Source of the DNA: Candidatus Eisenbergiella intestinipullorum
GTDB lineage: Bacteria; Bacillota; Clostridia; Lachnospirales; Lachnospiraceae
Assembly (NCBI GenBank): GCA_019119815.1
Contig: DWWH01000091.1
Coordinates: 1 to 35,421 of the forward strand
Reading direction: 5' to 3'
DNA length: 35,421 nucleotides
Shown here: positions 1 through 8,000 of the stretch, piece by piece
Layout: each line of letters starts with the position of its first letter
How positions within the stretch are numbered: the first letter of the stretch is position 1
Notes under the pieces: model-generated
Databases searched by the model: none
Seen by the model: the letters and a program-made list of their open reading frames with translations, nothing else
Told to the model about the DNA's origin: nothing
Program-made: the position numbers and the translations under genes

Positions 1-122
1 TGATGGCTTATTTTTCAATCGGCAGTTTTGCGCCGAAGCACAAAACTGCTGTGATCGCAGAGGAGAAATCACATGCGTGATTTCTCCTCGCGGCCTCAGC
101 GTAGAACGCTTCGGCATGGAGG
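1..122 (+). repeat. Multi-hairpin SD-adjacent element, copy A (5' end cut by window)
   Basis: Hairpin order: the 3' arm of hairpin 1 (1-20, ending TTTCAATC); hairpin 2 (23-48, stem CAGTTTTG/CAAAACTG with CCGAAG in the loop); linker GATCGCAG (53-60); hairpin 3 (61-88, perfect 12-bp stem AGGAGAAATCAC/GTGATTTCTCCT); hairpin 4 (about 91-117, inner stem AGCGT/ACGCT). It ends exactly at GGAGG (118-122), the ribosome binding site of the next gene. The order and the linkers match copies at 3094-3219, 12974-13099 and 19157-19282. Minus-strand translation gives the peptide HAEAFYAEA, also given by copy D, so small ORFs called here are artefacts. Confidence 0.75.
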
Positions 123-127
123 AAAAA

Positions 128-952
128 ATGAATCATATAAATGATGCAGAAAACATTTCTCAAAAACAATATCAGGAGGCTTTTCCCTATATTCTGGATA
201 TTCACACCCACAGTCTGGCCAGCGGCCACGCTTACGGCACCATACGGGAAATGGCACAGGCAGCGTCAGAAAAGGGGCTTTCCCTTCTGGGAATCGCGGA
301 TCATGCGCCGGGGACGCCGGGAACCTGCGATCCCGCTTATTTTCTGAATCTTCACGCGGTGCCGGAGATCCTTTCCGGTGTGCGGGTGATTCATGGAAGC
401 GAGATCAACGTGCGAAACGACGGTACGCTTTCTTTGGGGCAGCGGTACATTGACAGACTGGATTATGCCATCGTGGGGATTCACGGAGACTGCTATGAGG
501 ACGCGGGGCGGGAGCAGAACACGCGGAACCTGATCGCCTGCATGAAAAATGAAAAGGTACATTTTGTTTCGCATCCGGACGACGACCATACGCCGCTGGA
601 TTATGAAATGCTGGTCAGGGCGGCGAAGGAGTATCAGGTGGCGCTGGAGGTGAACAACAGCTCCTTTTACAAGCAGGACAGGCGGCTGAACTGCGTGCAG
701 AATTACAGAACCATGCTGGCGCTGTGCGAGAAGCTGCGGGTTCCGGTGATCGTCAGCTCCGATGCCCATGATCCGTCTGCGGTTGGAAATTTTGAAGAGG
801 CGGAGAAACTGCTGAAGGAGATTGATTTTGATGAAACGCTGGTTCTGAATACCAGCGTGGAAAAGCTTCTTCTCCATATCGGCATGTCCAAAGACGTGGT
901 GCAGGTTTGTCCCAAAATGTGGGGGCTTGACAGGACGAAGAAAAAGAATTAA
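128..952 (+). CDS. PHP-domain phosphoesterase (YcdX-like)
   Basis: Predicted cytoplasmic metal-dependent phosphatase of the PHP superfamily, 274 aa. YcdX-type members are about 245 aa and bind three metals. Metal-ligand motifs visible: D24-I-H26-T-H28 at the N-terminus, H34, GIADH (D58, H59), HGSE, FVSHPDDD and, near the C-terminus, SSDAHD. The reading frame is open upstream to a GTG at 77, but those codons lie inside the repeat element; ATG 128 with GGAGG at 118-122 is the credible start. The physiological substrate cannot be read from the sequence. The next gene's promoter is inside its last codons. Histidinol phosphatase is an alternative PHP role, but no his genes are nearby. Confidence 0.85.
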   Translation: MNHINDAENISQKQYQEAFPYILDIHTHSLASGHAYGTIREMAQAASEKGLSLLGIADHAPGTPGTCDPAYFLNLHAVPEILSGVRVIHGSEINVRNDGTLSLGQRYIDRLDYAIVGIHGDCYEDAGREQNTRNLIACMKNEKVHFVSHPDDDHTPLDYEMLVRAAKEYQVALEVNNSSFYKQDRRLNCVQNYRTMLALCEKLRVPVIVSSDAHDPSAVGNFEEAEKLLKEIDFDETLVLNTSVEKLLLHIGMSKDVVQVCPKMWGLDRTKKKN

Positions 953-967
953 AATGAACAATGTTCA
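927..967 (+). promoter_or_regulatory. Promoter and operator of the tetR-like gene
   Basis: TTGACA (927-932), 17-bp spacer, TAAAAT (950-955), followed immediately by the palindrome TGAACA-A-TGTTCA (955-967), which shares its first base with the -10. The same 13-mer occurs in reverse complement at 1606-1618 before the next gene. A repressor bound here would block its own transcription, so autoregulation is inferred. The promoter overlaps the 3' end of the PHP gene. Confidence 0.8.
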
Positions 968-988
968 GTTTGACGCAGGGAGGATGCC

Positions 989-1546
989 TTGAACAGAGCA
1001 GTAACATCCAGAGAAGAAATTTTAAAGGTAAGCAGAAAGCTGCTGGCGGGGCGCGGGGAAACGGCGCTGAATATCCGGACGGTAGCTTCGGCATGCGGCG
1101 TCTCTGTGGGATCCATTTATAACTATTTTCACTCCAAATCGGAGCTGACGGCAGCGACGGTGGAGAGCATCTGGGAGGATATTTTCCGCCTTCAGGAAAG
1201 GCGGGAGGACTTTGACAGCTTTCCGGATTGTGTGGCATGGATCTTTATGTGCATCCGGAACGGAAACGGGCGCTATCCGGGATTTTTCATGCTGCATTCT
1301 TCGATTTTTTCAGGAGAAGAGAGGGCGGATGGAAAACGCCGGATGCTCCGGTCCTGGGAACGGATTCGAAAAGAGCTGGACAGGGCGCTTGAAAGGGACA
1401 GAAGAGTCCGTCAGGACGCTTTTGATGAAAGCTTTCCTCCGGGAGCTTTTTCCAACATCATTTTTTCCCTCATCATTTCCGCCATGCTGCAGCAGGATTA
1501 TGACTGCGGCGGGATTCTGGAAATGACGGAACGGATTCTCTATTAG
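989..1546 (+). CDS. TetR/AcrR family transcriptional regulator
   Basis: One-component repressor, 185 aa, a normal TetR length. The N-terminal helix-turn-helix spans roughly residues 5-50, with ILKVSRKLLAGRG, VASACGVSVGSIYNYF and SKSEL typical of the family. The C-terminal ligand-binding half is divergent, as usual, so the effector is unknown. The start is TTG at 989 behind CAGGGAGG (976-983); the ATG at 984 is out of frame. The gene sits between two copies of one palindrome, one over its own promoter and one before the downstream membrane protein, so it probably represses both. Confidence 0.88.
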   Translation: MNRAVTSREEILKVSRKLLAGRGETALNIRTVASACGVSVGSIYNYFHSKSELTAATVESIWEDIFRLQERREDFDSFPDCVAWIFMCIRNGNGRYPGFFMLHSSIFSGEERADGKRRMLRSWERIRKELDRALERDRRVRQDAFDESFPPGAFSNIIFSLIISAMLQQDYDCGGILEMTERILY

Positions 1547-1548
1547 GA

Positions 1549-1594
1549 AGAATTCCCGCATGCGGGCACGAACCGGCTGCAGCGGGATTCTTTT
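1549..1594 (+). terminator. Terminator of the tetR-like gene
   Basis: AGAATTCCCGC pairs with GCGGGATTCT (one bulged T), followed by TTTTAT. It lies just after the stop codon and before the second operator. Confidence 0.55.
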
Positions 1595-1605
1595 ATACAC
1601 GAAAA

Positions 1606-1618
1606 TGAACATTGTTCA
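1606..1618 (+). promoter_or_regulatory. Second TetR operator
   Basis: TGAACA-T-TGTTCA, the exact reverse complement of the site at 955-967. It is 17 bp before the start codon of the membrane protein gene. A TATACA at 1594-1599 could be the -10, but no good -35 was found. Two identical palindromes flanking the regulator gene are the main evidence that this membrane protein is its target. Confidence 0.75.
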
Positions 1619-1635
1619 GAAAGCGAGGAAACAAC

Positions 1636-2310
1636 ATGCAGGCTGTTATGGAAACCCTATTTGACATCGTGTATCTGGTCACGGTAATCACCATCGGAAT
1701 CCGTATGATCTTAAAATGCGGGGGAGAGCGGCAGTACCGGCTGTTCGGCATCATGGCGGTGGTGCTTGGAGCAGGAGATGCCTTTCACCTGGTGCCGCGC
1801 GCGGTGGCGCTGTGTACGACGGGACTGGAAAATTATACGGCTGCTCTGGGAGCGGGAAAGTTCATTACTTCGATTACGATGACCATTTTTTACGTGATCC
1901 TGTATCATGTGTGGAGGATCCGCTATGAGGTGAAGGAAAGAAAAAACGTCACCGTTATGGTGTACGTGCTGGCTGCCCTTCGGATCCTTCTGTGTCTTTT
2001 CCCGCAGAACGGGTGGCTGCGGGCGGACGCGCCGCTTTCCTGGGGCATCATTCGGAACATTCCTTTTGCGCTTCTGGGAATTCTGGTTATCGTTCTGTTT
2101 TTTCAGAGCGCGAAGGAACAGCGGGACAGAGAGTTCCGTTTTATGTGGCTGACGATCGTGCTCAGTTTCGGCTTCTATATTCCGGTGGTGCTCTGGGCGG
2201 ATGCGGTCCCGGCCATCGGCATGCTCATGATCCCCAAGACCTGCGCCTATGTCTGGACGGTTCTGATCGGATACCGGGCAATGGTGCATCATAACAGCAC
2301 CGGCGCATAA
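1636..2310 (+). CDS. Multi-pass membrane protein under TetR control
   Basis: I do not recognise the family. The protein is 224 aa and very hydrophobic, with about seven predicted membrane spans (for example DIVYLVTVITIGI, FGIMAVVLGAG, MTIFYVILY, VMVYVLAALRILL, IPFALLGILVIVLF, WLTIVLSFGFYIPVV and a last one near IPKTCAYVWTVLIG). The charged loops are short. No transporter signature, ATPase motif or kinase domain is visible. Start: ATG 1636 with GAGG at 1625-1628; an upstream in-frame ATG at 1612 overlaps the operator and lacks a ribosome binding site. It is likely induced when the upstream regulator leaves its operator. Sensor, small-molecule exporter and membrane-stress protein are all possible. 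Confidence 0.7.
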   Translation: MQAVMETLFDIVYLVTVITIGIRMILKCGGERQYRLFGIMAVVLGAGDAFHLVPRAVALCTTGLENYTAALGAGKFITSITMTIFYVILYHVWRIRYEVKERKNVTVMVYVLAALRILLCLFPQNGWLRADAPLSWGIIRNIPFALLGILVIVLFFQSAKEQRDREFRFMWLTIVLSFGFYIPVVLWADAVPAIGMLMIPKTCAYVWTVLIGYRAMVHHNSTGA

Positions 2311-2326
2311 GACGGAGAATTCCGCG

Positions 2327-2354
2327 GCCGCAGGAAAAGACCTGCGGCTGTTTT
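2327..2354 (+). terminator. Terminator after the membrane protein gene
   Basis: GCCGCAGG / CCTGCGGC stem with loop AAAAGA, followed by TGTTTT; 17 bp after the stop codon. Confidence 0.75.
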
Positions 2355-2428
2355 CATGATGCGGGATCTGCCGCGGCGATCCCTTATTTCTCTGCGAAAA
2401 TGCGGGAGGTCTGACCGCAATTAAAGTA

Positions 2429-2457
2429 TTGAAACATGATAACCGGGATGATAAAAT
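2429..2457 (+). promoter_or_regulatory. Promoter candidate upstream of the Rpn remnant
   Basis: TTGAAA (2429-2434), 17-bp spacer, TAAAAT (2452-2457). The rest of the gap 2355-2682 holds a small hairpin GGCGGA-TTC-TCCGCC near 2502-2516 and a second imperfect one near 2630-2660, with no other gene I can support. Confidence 0.6.
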
Positions 2458-3093
2458 ACATTTAAGCATAAAAATTCTGTAAGCCGTTCGGCAAGTGGCG
2501 GATTCTCCGCCGTCTGTCAAATCTGACATTTCATTCAGAAGCTCTATGCTTGATTCCAGAACAATGCAGACAAAGAAACCAGGCGGGAGCGGACGAAGGG
2601 AGTGCCGTACCCGCCGCACAGGCGGAGATTTTCCTTTTTAATGAATATCAAAAAAGGAAAGCTTCGCAGAAACGGAGGTACGATGAACGAAGAACTGCTC
2701 TATATTGCGCGGCTTATGGAAAAGAATGTGAACAAAAGATCGCTGTATCAGTCCGAAATGATAAAGATCCCGGCTCCGCATTTCGTAGTATTTTACAACG
2801 GGAAAGAGAAGAAGCCGGAGGATACCACCATAAAGCTGTCGGATGCTTTCCGGCAGAAGGAAAAGGAACCGGAGCTGGAACTGAAGGTACGGTATCTGAA
2901 TATCAATCAGGGCTGCAATCCGGAACTGATGAAAAGGTGTAAGACCCTCCGGGAATACAGTGAATTCGTAGCCCGGATCAGAAAATATGCGATTGGAGAA
3001 ACAGCGATTGAGAAAGCGGTGGACAGGGCTGTGGCGGAATGTATAGAGGAAGGGATCCTTGCAGATTTTCTGAGCAGCCAGAGAGCGGAGGTG

Positions 3094-3219
3094 GTGAGAA
3101 CAATAAGCTCGATAGCTTATTGTTCTCACCGCAATTTGTGACATTTTGTCACAAATTGTATATCGCAGAGCCGAATTTGAGATTCGGCTCGCGTTCCTCA
3201 ACGTAAACGTTTCGGAAAA
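3094..3219 (+). repeat. Multi-hairpin SD-adjacent element, copy B, inserted in the Rpn gene
   Basis: Hairpin 1 is 3093-3130 (perfect 17-bp stem, loop CGAT); hairpin 2 is 3132-3158 (CAATTTGTGAC/GTCACAAATTG); linker TATCGCAG; hairpin 3 is 3169-3189 (AGCCGAAT/ATTCGGCT); hairpin 4 is 3194-3217 (TTCC outer, AACGT/ACGTT inner). It is flanked by GAGGTG at 3088-3093 and 3220-3225. On the right the gene resumes as GAG-GTG-ATC-GCC-ATG, coding EVIAM, which matches the family sequence, so the repeat looks like a duplicated target. Exact ends are uncertain by a few bases. Confidence 0.75.
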
Positions 3220-3231
3220 GAGGTGATCGCC

Positions 3232-3345
3232 ATGTCAATCTTCGAGTATAATGAAGAAGAGGAAATGAGAAAGCTCAGAGAAGGGGAGCGTGAGATCTGG
3301 GAAAAAGAGGAAAAGCAAAAGGCAAAGCAGAAGATCTCCTTCTGA
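3232..3345 (+). CDS. Short C-terminal Rpn fragment re-initiated after the element
   Basis: Potential 37-aa product beginning MSIFEYNEEEE and continuing into a charged helix. The GAGGTG at 3220-3225 stands six bases before ATG 3232, so translation could restart after the insertion. It is very probably a meaningless fragment of the disrupted gene, listed separately because it shows what the element does to a coding sequence. Confidence 0.35.
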   Translation: MSIFEYNEEEEMRKLREGEREIWEKEEKQKAKQKISF

Positions 3346-3678
3346 TTCTGGAATTTCGGTGGGCGGTTCCCGGATGGCTGAAGGAGCGAATTTTTCAGGA
3401 AGCAGACGCGCTTCGGCTGGAAAGCTGGATGAAGGCGGCGCTGGGGGCCGGGACGCTGGAGAATTTCCTGGAGACAACCGGGCTGGCGGAGAACCGGGAA
3501 GCAGGGGCATAAGCAAAAACATCAAATTTGGAAAAGACTACCAGACGTAAGAAGGTTGACCACAGCATTCCTTCCCAAACAGCAGTCTTTTCTTTTTTAC
3601 CGTGAAAAAACGGAAACGGAATCGCTAAGATCACTAAGAACGCCGAAAAAACGAGCAGCAGGAAGCAGAAAAAAGAAT

Positions 3679-3707
3679 TTGCCAACCCCATTTTTTTGTG
3701 ATACAAT
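3679..3707 (+). promoter_or_regulatory. Promoter of the carA operon
   Basis: TTGCCA (3679-3684), 17-bp spacer containing a T-run, TACAAT (3702-3707). It leaves a leader of about 175 nt before carA. The stretch 3513-3678 shows nothing I can name. Confidence 0.75.
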
Positions 3708-3744
3708 AAACCGATTATGGAATGTGCAAATGTGCGGGATTCAA

Positions 3745-3882
3745 TTCCGGACCGGCAAAGCTGCCGGCTGAGAACTGCCCTGGCGGGAAAGCGCCGCCCG
3801 GGGACTCGTACCGGAGAATGGCCCACAGGGCCATTCTTCATGTGGATTCGTACCGAAGCAGAGGCCGCTTCGGACCTGGAGG
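3745..3882 (+). promoter_or_regulatory. Structured carA leader with repeated motif
   Basis: Hairpin CCGGCA-AAGC-TGCCGG near 3752-3767. The 12-mer GGACTCGTACCG (3802-3813) is followed at once by the hairpin AGAATGGCCC/GGGCCATTCT (3815-3837). A one-mismatch copy, GGATTCGTACCG (3844-3855), runs into the hairpin CCGAAGC/GCTTCGG (3853-3873), which ends five bases before GGAGG (3878-3882). This paired motif-plus-hairpin arrangement suggests RNA-level control. It does not match a riboswitch, T-box or PyrR site that I recognise, and no U-tract terminator is present. Confidence 0.5.
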
Positions 3883-3889
3883 TTAATAC

Positions 3890-5086
3890 ATGAAGGCATA
3901 TTTGATACTGGAGGACGGCACCGTATTTGAAGGGACTTCGATCGGAGCCGACAAAGAGGTAATCAGTGAAATCGTATTCAACACATCCATGGCCGGTTAT
4001 CTGGAGGTGCTGACAGATCCTTCCTATGCGGGACAGGCTGTCTGCATGACCTATCCGCTGATCGGAAACTATGGCATATGCAGGCAGGACTGTGAATCCC
4101 GGAGGCCCTGGCCGGACGGCTTTATTGTGAGAGAGCTGTCCAGAATGCCCAGCAACTTCCGGTCCGACTGCAGCATCCAGGATTATCTGAAGGAATATGA
4201 CGTTCCGGGAATCGCGGGAATCGATACCAGGGCGCTGACGAAGATCCTGAGAGAAAAGGGAACCATGAACGGCATGATCACCACGAATGAGAATTATGAT
4301 CTGAAGGAGATTCTGCCGAAGCTTGCAGCCTATACCACGGGCAAGGTGGTGGAGAAGGTTTCCTGTACGGAAAAATATGAAGTAAAAGGTACGAAGGACC
4401 TTTCCGAGGACGGACCCGTTTCCGGAAGCGCTGTTTTTAATAAGGAAGCGTTTGAAGCGGGAGTGAAGGAAATGCGGCCCTCTCTGGTGAGAAAGCTGAA
4501 CGGAAAGGGAAAGAAGGTGGCGCTGATGGATTTCGGCGCCAAGGCGAATATCGCCCGTTCCCTTGCCATGAGAGGCTGCGACGTGACGGTTTATCCTGCC
4601 TGGACGAAAGCGGAGGAGATCATCGCGGACGCGCCGGACGGCATTATGCTTTCCAACGGCCCCGGAGACCCGAAGGAATGTACGGACATCATTCAGGAGA
4701 TCCGCAAGCTCTATGAAACGGACATCCCGATTTTCGCCATCTGTCTGGGCCATCAGCTCATGGCGCTGGCCACGGGAGCGGATACCCACAAGATGAAATA
4801 CGGCCACAGGGGCGGAAACCACCCGGTGAAGGATTTATCCACGGGAAGGGTGTACATTTCCTCCCAGAATCACGGCTACGTGGTGGATACGGACCGGCTG
4901 GATCCGCAGGTTGCGGTGCCTGCCTTTGTGAACGTGAACGACGGGACCAACGAGGGCCTGCGCTATACGGGAAAAAATATTTTCACCGTACAGTTTCATC
5001 CCGAGGCCTGTCCGGGCCCGCAGGATTCCGGATACCTGTTCGACCGGTTTATTACGATGATGAATGGAGGAATGCAGGATGCCTAA
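3890..5086 (+). CDS. carA: Carbamoyl-phosphate synthase small subunit
   Basis: Glutamine amidotransferase subunit of carbamoyl-phosphate synthase. It hydrolyses glutamine and channels ammonia to CarB for arginine and pyrimidine synthesis. The protein is 398 aa, slightly longer than the usual 360-385. The N-terminal CarA domain starts with LILEDGTVFEG and has the NTSMAGYLEVLTDPSYAGQ motif. The C-terminal class I amidotransferase domain has the nucleophile Cys285 in AICLGHQL, LSNGPGDP, and the catalytic His/Glu pair in QFHPEA. ATG 3890 follows GGAGG at 3878-3882. The last 8 nt overlap carB, indicating translational coupling. Confidence 0.97.
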   Translation: MKAYLILEDGTVFEGTSIGADKEVISEIVFNTSMAGYLEVLTDPSYAGQAVCMTYPLIGNYGICRQDCESRRPWPDGFIVRELSRMPSNFRSDCSIQDYLKEYDVPGIAGIDTRALTKILREKGTMNGMITTNENYDLKEILPKLAAYTTGKVVEKVSCTEKYEVKGTKDLSEDGPVSGSAVFNKEAFEAGVKEMRPSLVRKLNGKGKKVALMDFGAKANIARSLAMRGCDVTVYPAWTKAEEIIADAPDGIMLSNGPGDPKECTDIIQEIRKLYETDIPIFAICLGHQLMALATGADTHKMKYGHRGGNHPVKDLSTGRVYISSQNHGYVVDTDRLDPQVAVPAFVNVNDGTNEGLRYTGKNIFTVQFHPEACPGPQDSGYLFDRFITMMNGGMQDA

Positions 5087-8000
5087 GAACCCGAATGTAA
5101 AAAAAGTAATGGTCATCGGCTCAGGCCCGATCGTGATCGGCCAGGCGGCGGAGTTCGACTATGCGGGAACCCAGGCCTGCCGTTCCCTCAAGGAGGAAGG
5201 CGTGGAGGTGGTGCTGGTGAACTCCAACCCGGCCACCATCATGACGGATAAGGATATCGCGGATAAGGTATACATCGAGCCTCTGACCGTGAAGGTGCTG
5301 GAGCAGATCATTGAAAAGGAGAAGCCGGACAGCATCCTGCCTACGCTGGGCGGACAGGCCGGGCTGAATCTGGGAATGGAGCTGGATGAATCCGGCTTCC
5401 TGGCTTCCCACAACGTGAAGCTTCTTGGAACCACCTCGAAGACCATCCGCAAGGCGGAGGACAGACAGGAGTTCAAGGACACCATGGAAAAGATCGGAGA
5501 ACCCTGCGCGCCCTCTCTGGTGGTGACAAATATCGAGGACGGGGTGGCCTTCGCTTCGAAGATCGGTTATCCGGTGGTGCTGCGCCCCGCCTATACGCTG
5601 GGCGGAAGCGGAGGCGGCATCGCCCATAACCAGATGGAGCTGGAGGAGATCCTGGCAAACGGCCTGCGTCTTTCCCGCGTGGGCGAGGTGCTGGTGGAAC
5701 GCTGCATCTCGGGCTGGAAGGAGATCGAATATGAGGTGATGCGCGACAGCGCCGGAAACTGCATCACGGTCTGCAACATGGAAAACATCGATCCGGTCGG
5801 CGTGCACACCGGAGACAGCATCGTAGTGGCGCCTTCTCAGACCCTGAGCGACAAGGAATATCAGATGCTCCGAAGCGCCGCCCTGAACATCATCGACGAG
5901 CTGGAGATCACGGGAGGCTGCAACGTGCAGTTCGCCCTGCATCCCACCAGCTTTGAATACTGCGTCATCGAGGTGAATCCCCGTGTGAGCCGTTCCTCCG
6001 CTCTGGCCAGTAAGGCTACCGGGTACCCCATCGCCAAGGTGGCGGCCAAGATCGCGCTGGGATATACCCTGGATGAGATCAAAAACGCGATTACGGGCAA
6101 GACTTACGCCAGCTTTGAACCCACGCTTGACTACTGCGTGGTGAAAATGCCCCGTCTGCCCTTCGATAAATTCATTACCGCCAAGAGAACCCTCACCACC
6201 CAGATGAAGGCTACCGGCGAAGTGATGAGCATCTGCACCAACTTTGAAGGAGCGCTGATGAAGGCCATCCGCTCTCTGGAGCAGCATGTGGACTGCCTGA
6301 GAAGCTATGATTTCTCCGCTCTTTCCGCGGAGGATCTGAAGGAACGCCTGAAAAAGGTGGATGACCAGCGGATCTGGGTGATCGCGGAGGCCCTGCGCAA
6401 AGGTCTGGATTATGACACCATTCATGAAATCACCATGGTGGATGAATGGTTCATCGACAAGCTGGCCGTTCTGGTGGAGATGGAAGAGAAGCTGGAGAAG
6501 GGGCCGGTTACGCCGGAGCTTCTGCGCGAGGCGAAGCGTCTGGAGTTCCCGGACAACGTGATCAGCCGCCTGTCGGGAATGCCGGAGGGAGAGATCAAAG
6601 CGCTGCGTCTGGAAAACGGCATCACGGCCGCCTATAAAATGGTGGATACCTGCGCCGCCGAGTTCGAGGCGAGCACCCCGTACTATTACTCCGTATACGG
6701 CGGGGAAAACGAGGCGGAGGAATCCAGAAGCGGACAGATCCGTCCCGATGGGACCGTCTGCCCGAAGAAGGTGCTGGTGCTGGGAAGCGGTCCCATCCGC
6801 ATCGGACAGGGAATCGAATTTGACTACTGCTCCGTCCACGCCACCTGGGCTTTTTCCAGAGCGGGCTATGAGACGGTCATCATCAATAACAACCCGGAAA
6901 CCGTGAGCACGGACTTCGATATCGCGGACAAGCTGTATTTTGAGCCGCTGACACCGGAGGATGTGGAGAACGTGGTGAACATCGAGCATCCCGACGGAGC
7001 GGTGGTGCAGTTCGGCGGACAGACCGCCATCAAGCTGACCGAAAGCCTGATGAAAATGGGCGTTCCGATTCTGGGAACCAGCGCGGAAAACGTGGACGCG
7101 GCGGAGGATCGTGAGCTGTTCGACAAGATCCTGGAGGAATGCGAGATTCCCCGTCCCAGCGGCGGCACCGTTTATACAGCGGAAGAAGCCAAGGCTGTGG
7201 CCAACCGTCTGGGGTATCCCGTTCTGGTGCGTCCCTCCTATGTGCTGGGCGGCCAGGGCATGCAGATCGCCATTTCCGATCAGGAAATCGAGGAATTCAT
7301 GGCCATCATCAACCGCATCGCCCAGGATCACCCCATCCTGGTGGACAAGTACCTGCAGGGCAAGGAGATGGAGGTGGACGCGGTCTGCGACGGCACCGAC
7401 ATCCTGATCCCCGGCCTGATGGAGCATGTGGAGAGGGCGGGCGTGCATTCCGGAGACAGCATCTCCGTTTACCCCGCCCAGACCGTCAGTGAGAACGTGA
7501 AGAAGACCATCGCCGAGTACACCAGACGGCTGGCAAAATCCCTGCACGTCATCGGCCTGATCAACATCCAGTTCATCGTGGTGGGAGAAGAGGTTTACGT
7601 GATCGAGGTCAATCCCCGTTCCTCCAGAACGGTGCCCTATATCAGCAAGGTGACGGGCATTCCGATCGTGGATCTTGCCGCCGCGGTGATCACCGGAAAG
7701 AAAATCAGGGAGCTCGGCTATGAGTCCGGCCTGCAGCCGGAATCCGAGTACGTGGCGGTAAAGATGCCCGTATTCTCCTTTGAAAAAATCCGCGGCGCGG
7801 AGATCAGCCTGGGGCCGGAAATGAAATCCACCGGCGAATGCCTAGGCGTGGCGAAAACCTTCAACGAGGCGCTTTACAAGGCGTTCCTCGGCGCCGGCGT
7901 GGATCTTCCGAAGCATAAGCAGATGATCATCACCGTGAAGGATGCGGACAAGGGAGAGGCCATTGAGATCGCCCGCCGCTTTGAAAAGCTGGGTTATATC

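Larger units (their letters stand above)
2683..3512 (+). pseudogene. Rpn family recombination-promoting nuclease remnant, split and frameshifted
   Basis: Three pieces of one Rpn/PD-(D/E)XK transposase-like nuclease gene. Piece 1 (ATG 2683, GGAGGT at 2674-2679) carries the family's middle motifs IPAPHFVVFYNG, LNINQGCNPELM and GILADFL but lacks the usual first ~100 residues with the catalytic Asp and Glu-x-Gln. It reads into a repeat element at about 3094 and stops at 3141. Piece 2 (3232-3345) resumes with MSIFEYNEEEE, which normally follows AEV(I/V)xx directly. Piece 3 is in the -1 frame (about 3339-3512) and contains WLKERI and the Ala-Leu-Gly-Ala-Gly-Thr-Leu-Glu motif common at the family's C-terminus. 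The missing nuclease core makes activity very unlikely. Family assignment is from recalled motif order. Confidence 0.75.

Noticed and set aside
3093..3231. CRISPR or group II intron at the Rpn interruption
   Set aside because: No regular repeat-spacer series, and the segment is only about 130 bp with no intron domain V or reverse transcriptase.
3395..4822. 475-codon minus-strand frame opposite carA and its leader
   Set aside because: It runs antisense through the carA promoter and coding sequence with no recognisable motifs.
5121..7547. 808-codon minus-strand frame opposite carB
   Set aside because: Shadow of the highly GC-biased carB codon pattern; no domain or start context, while carB is an unmistakable gene.
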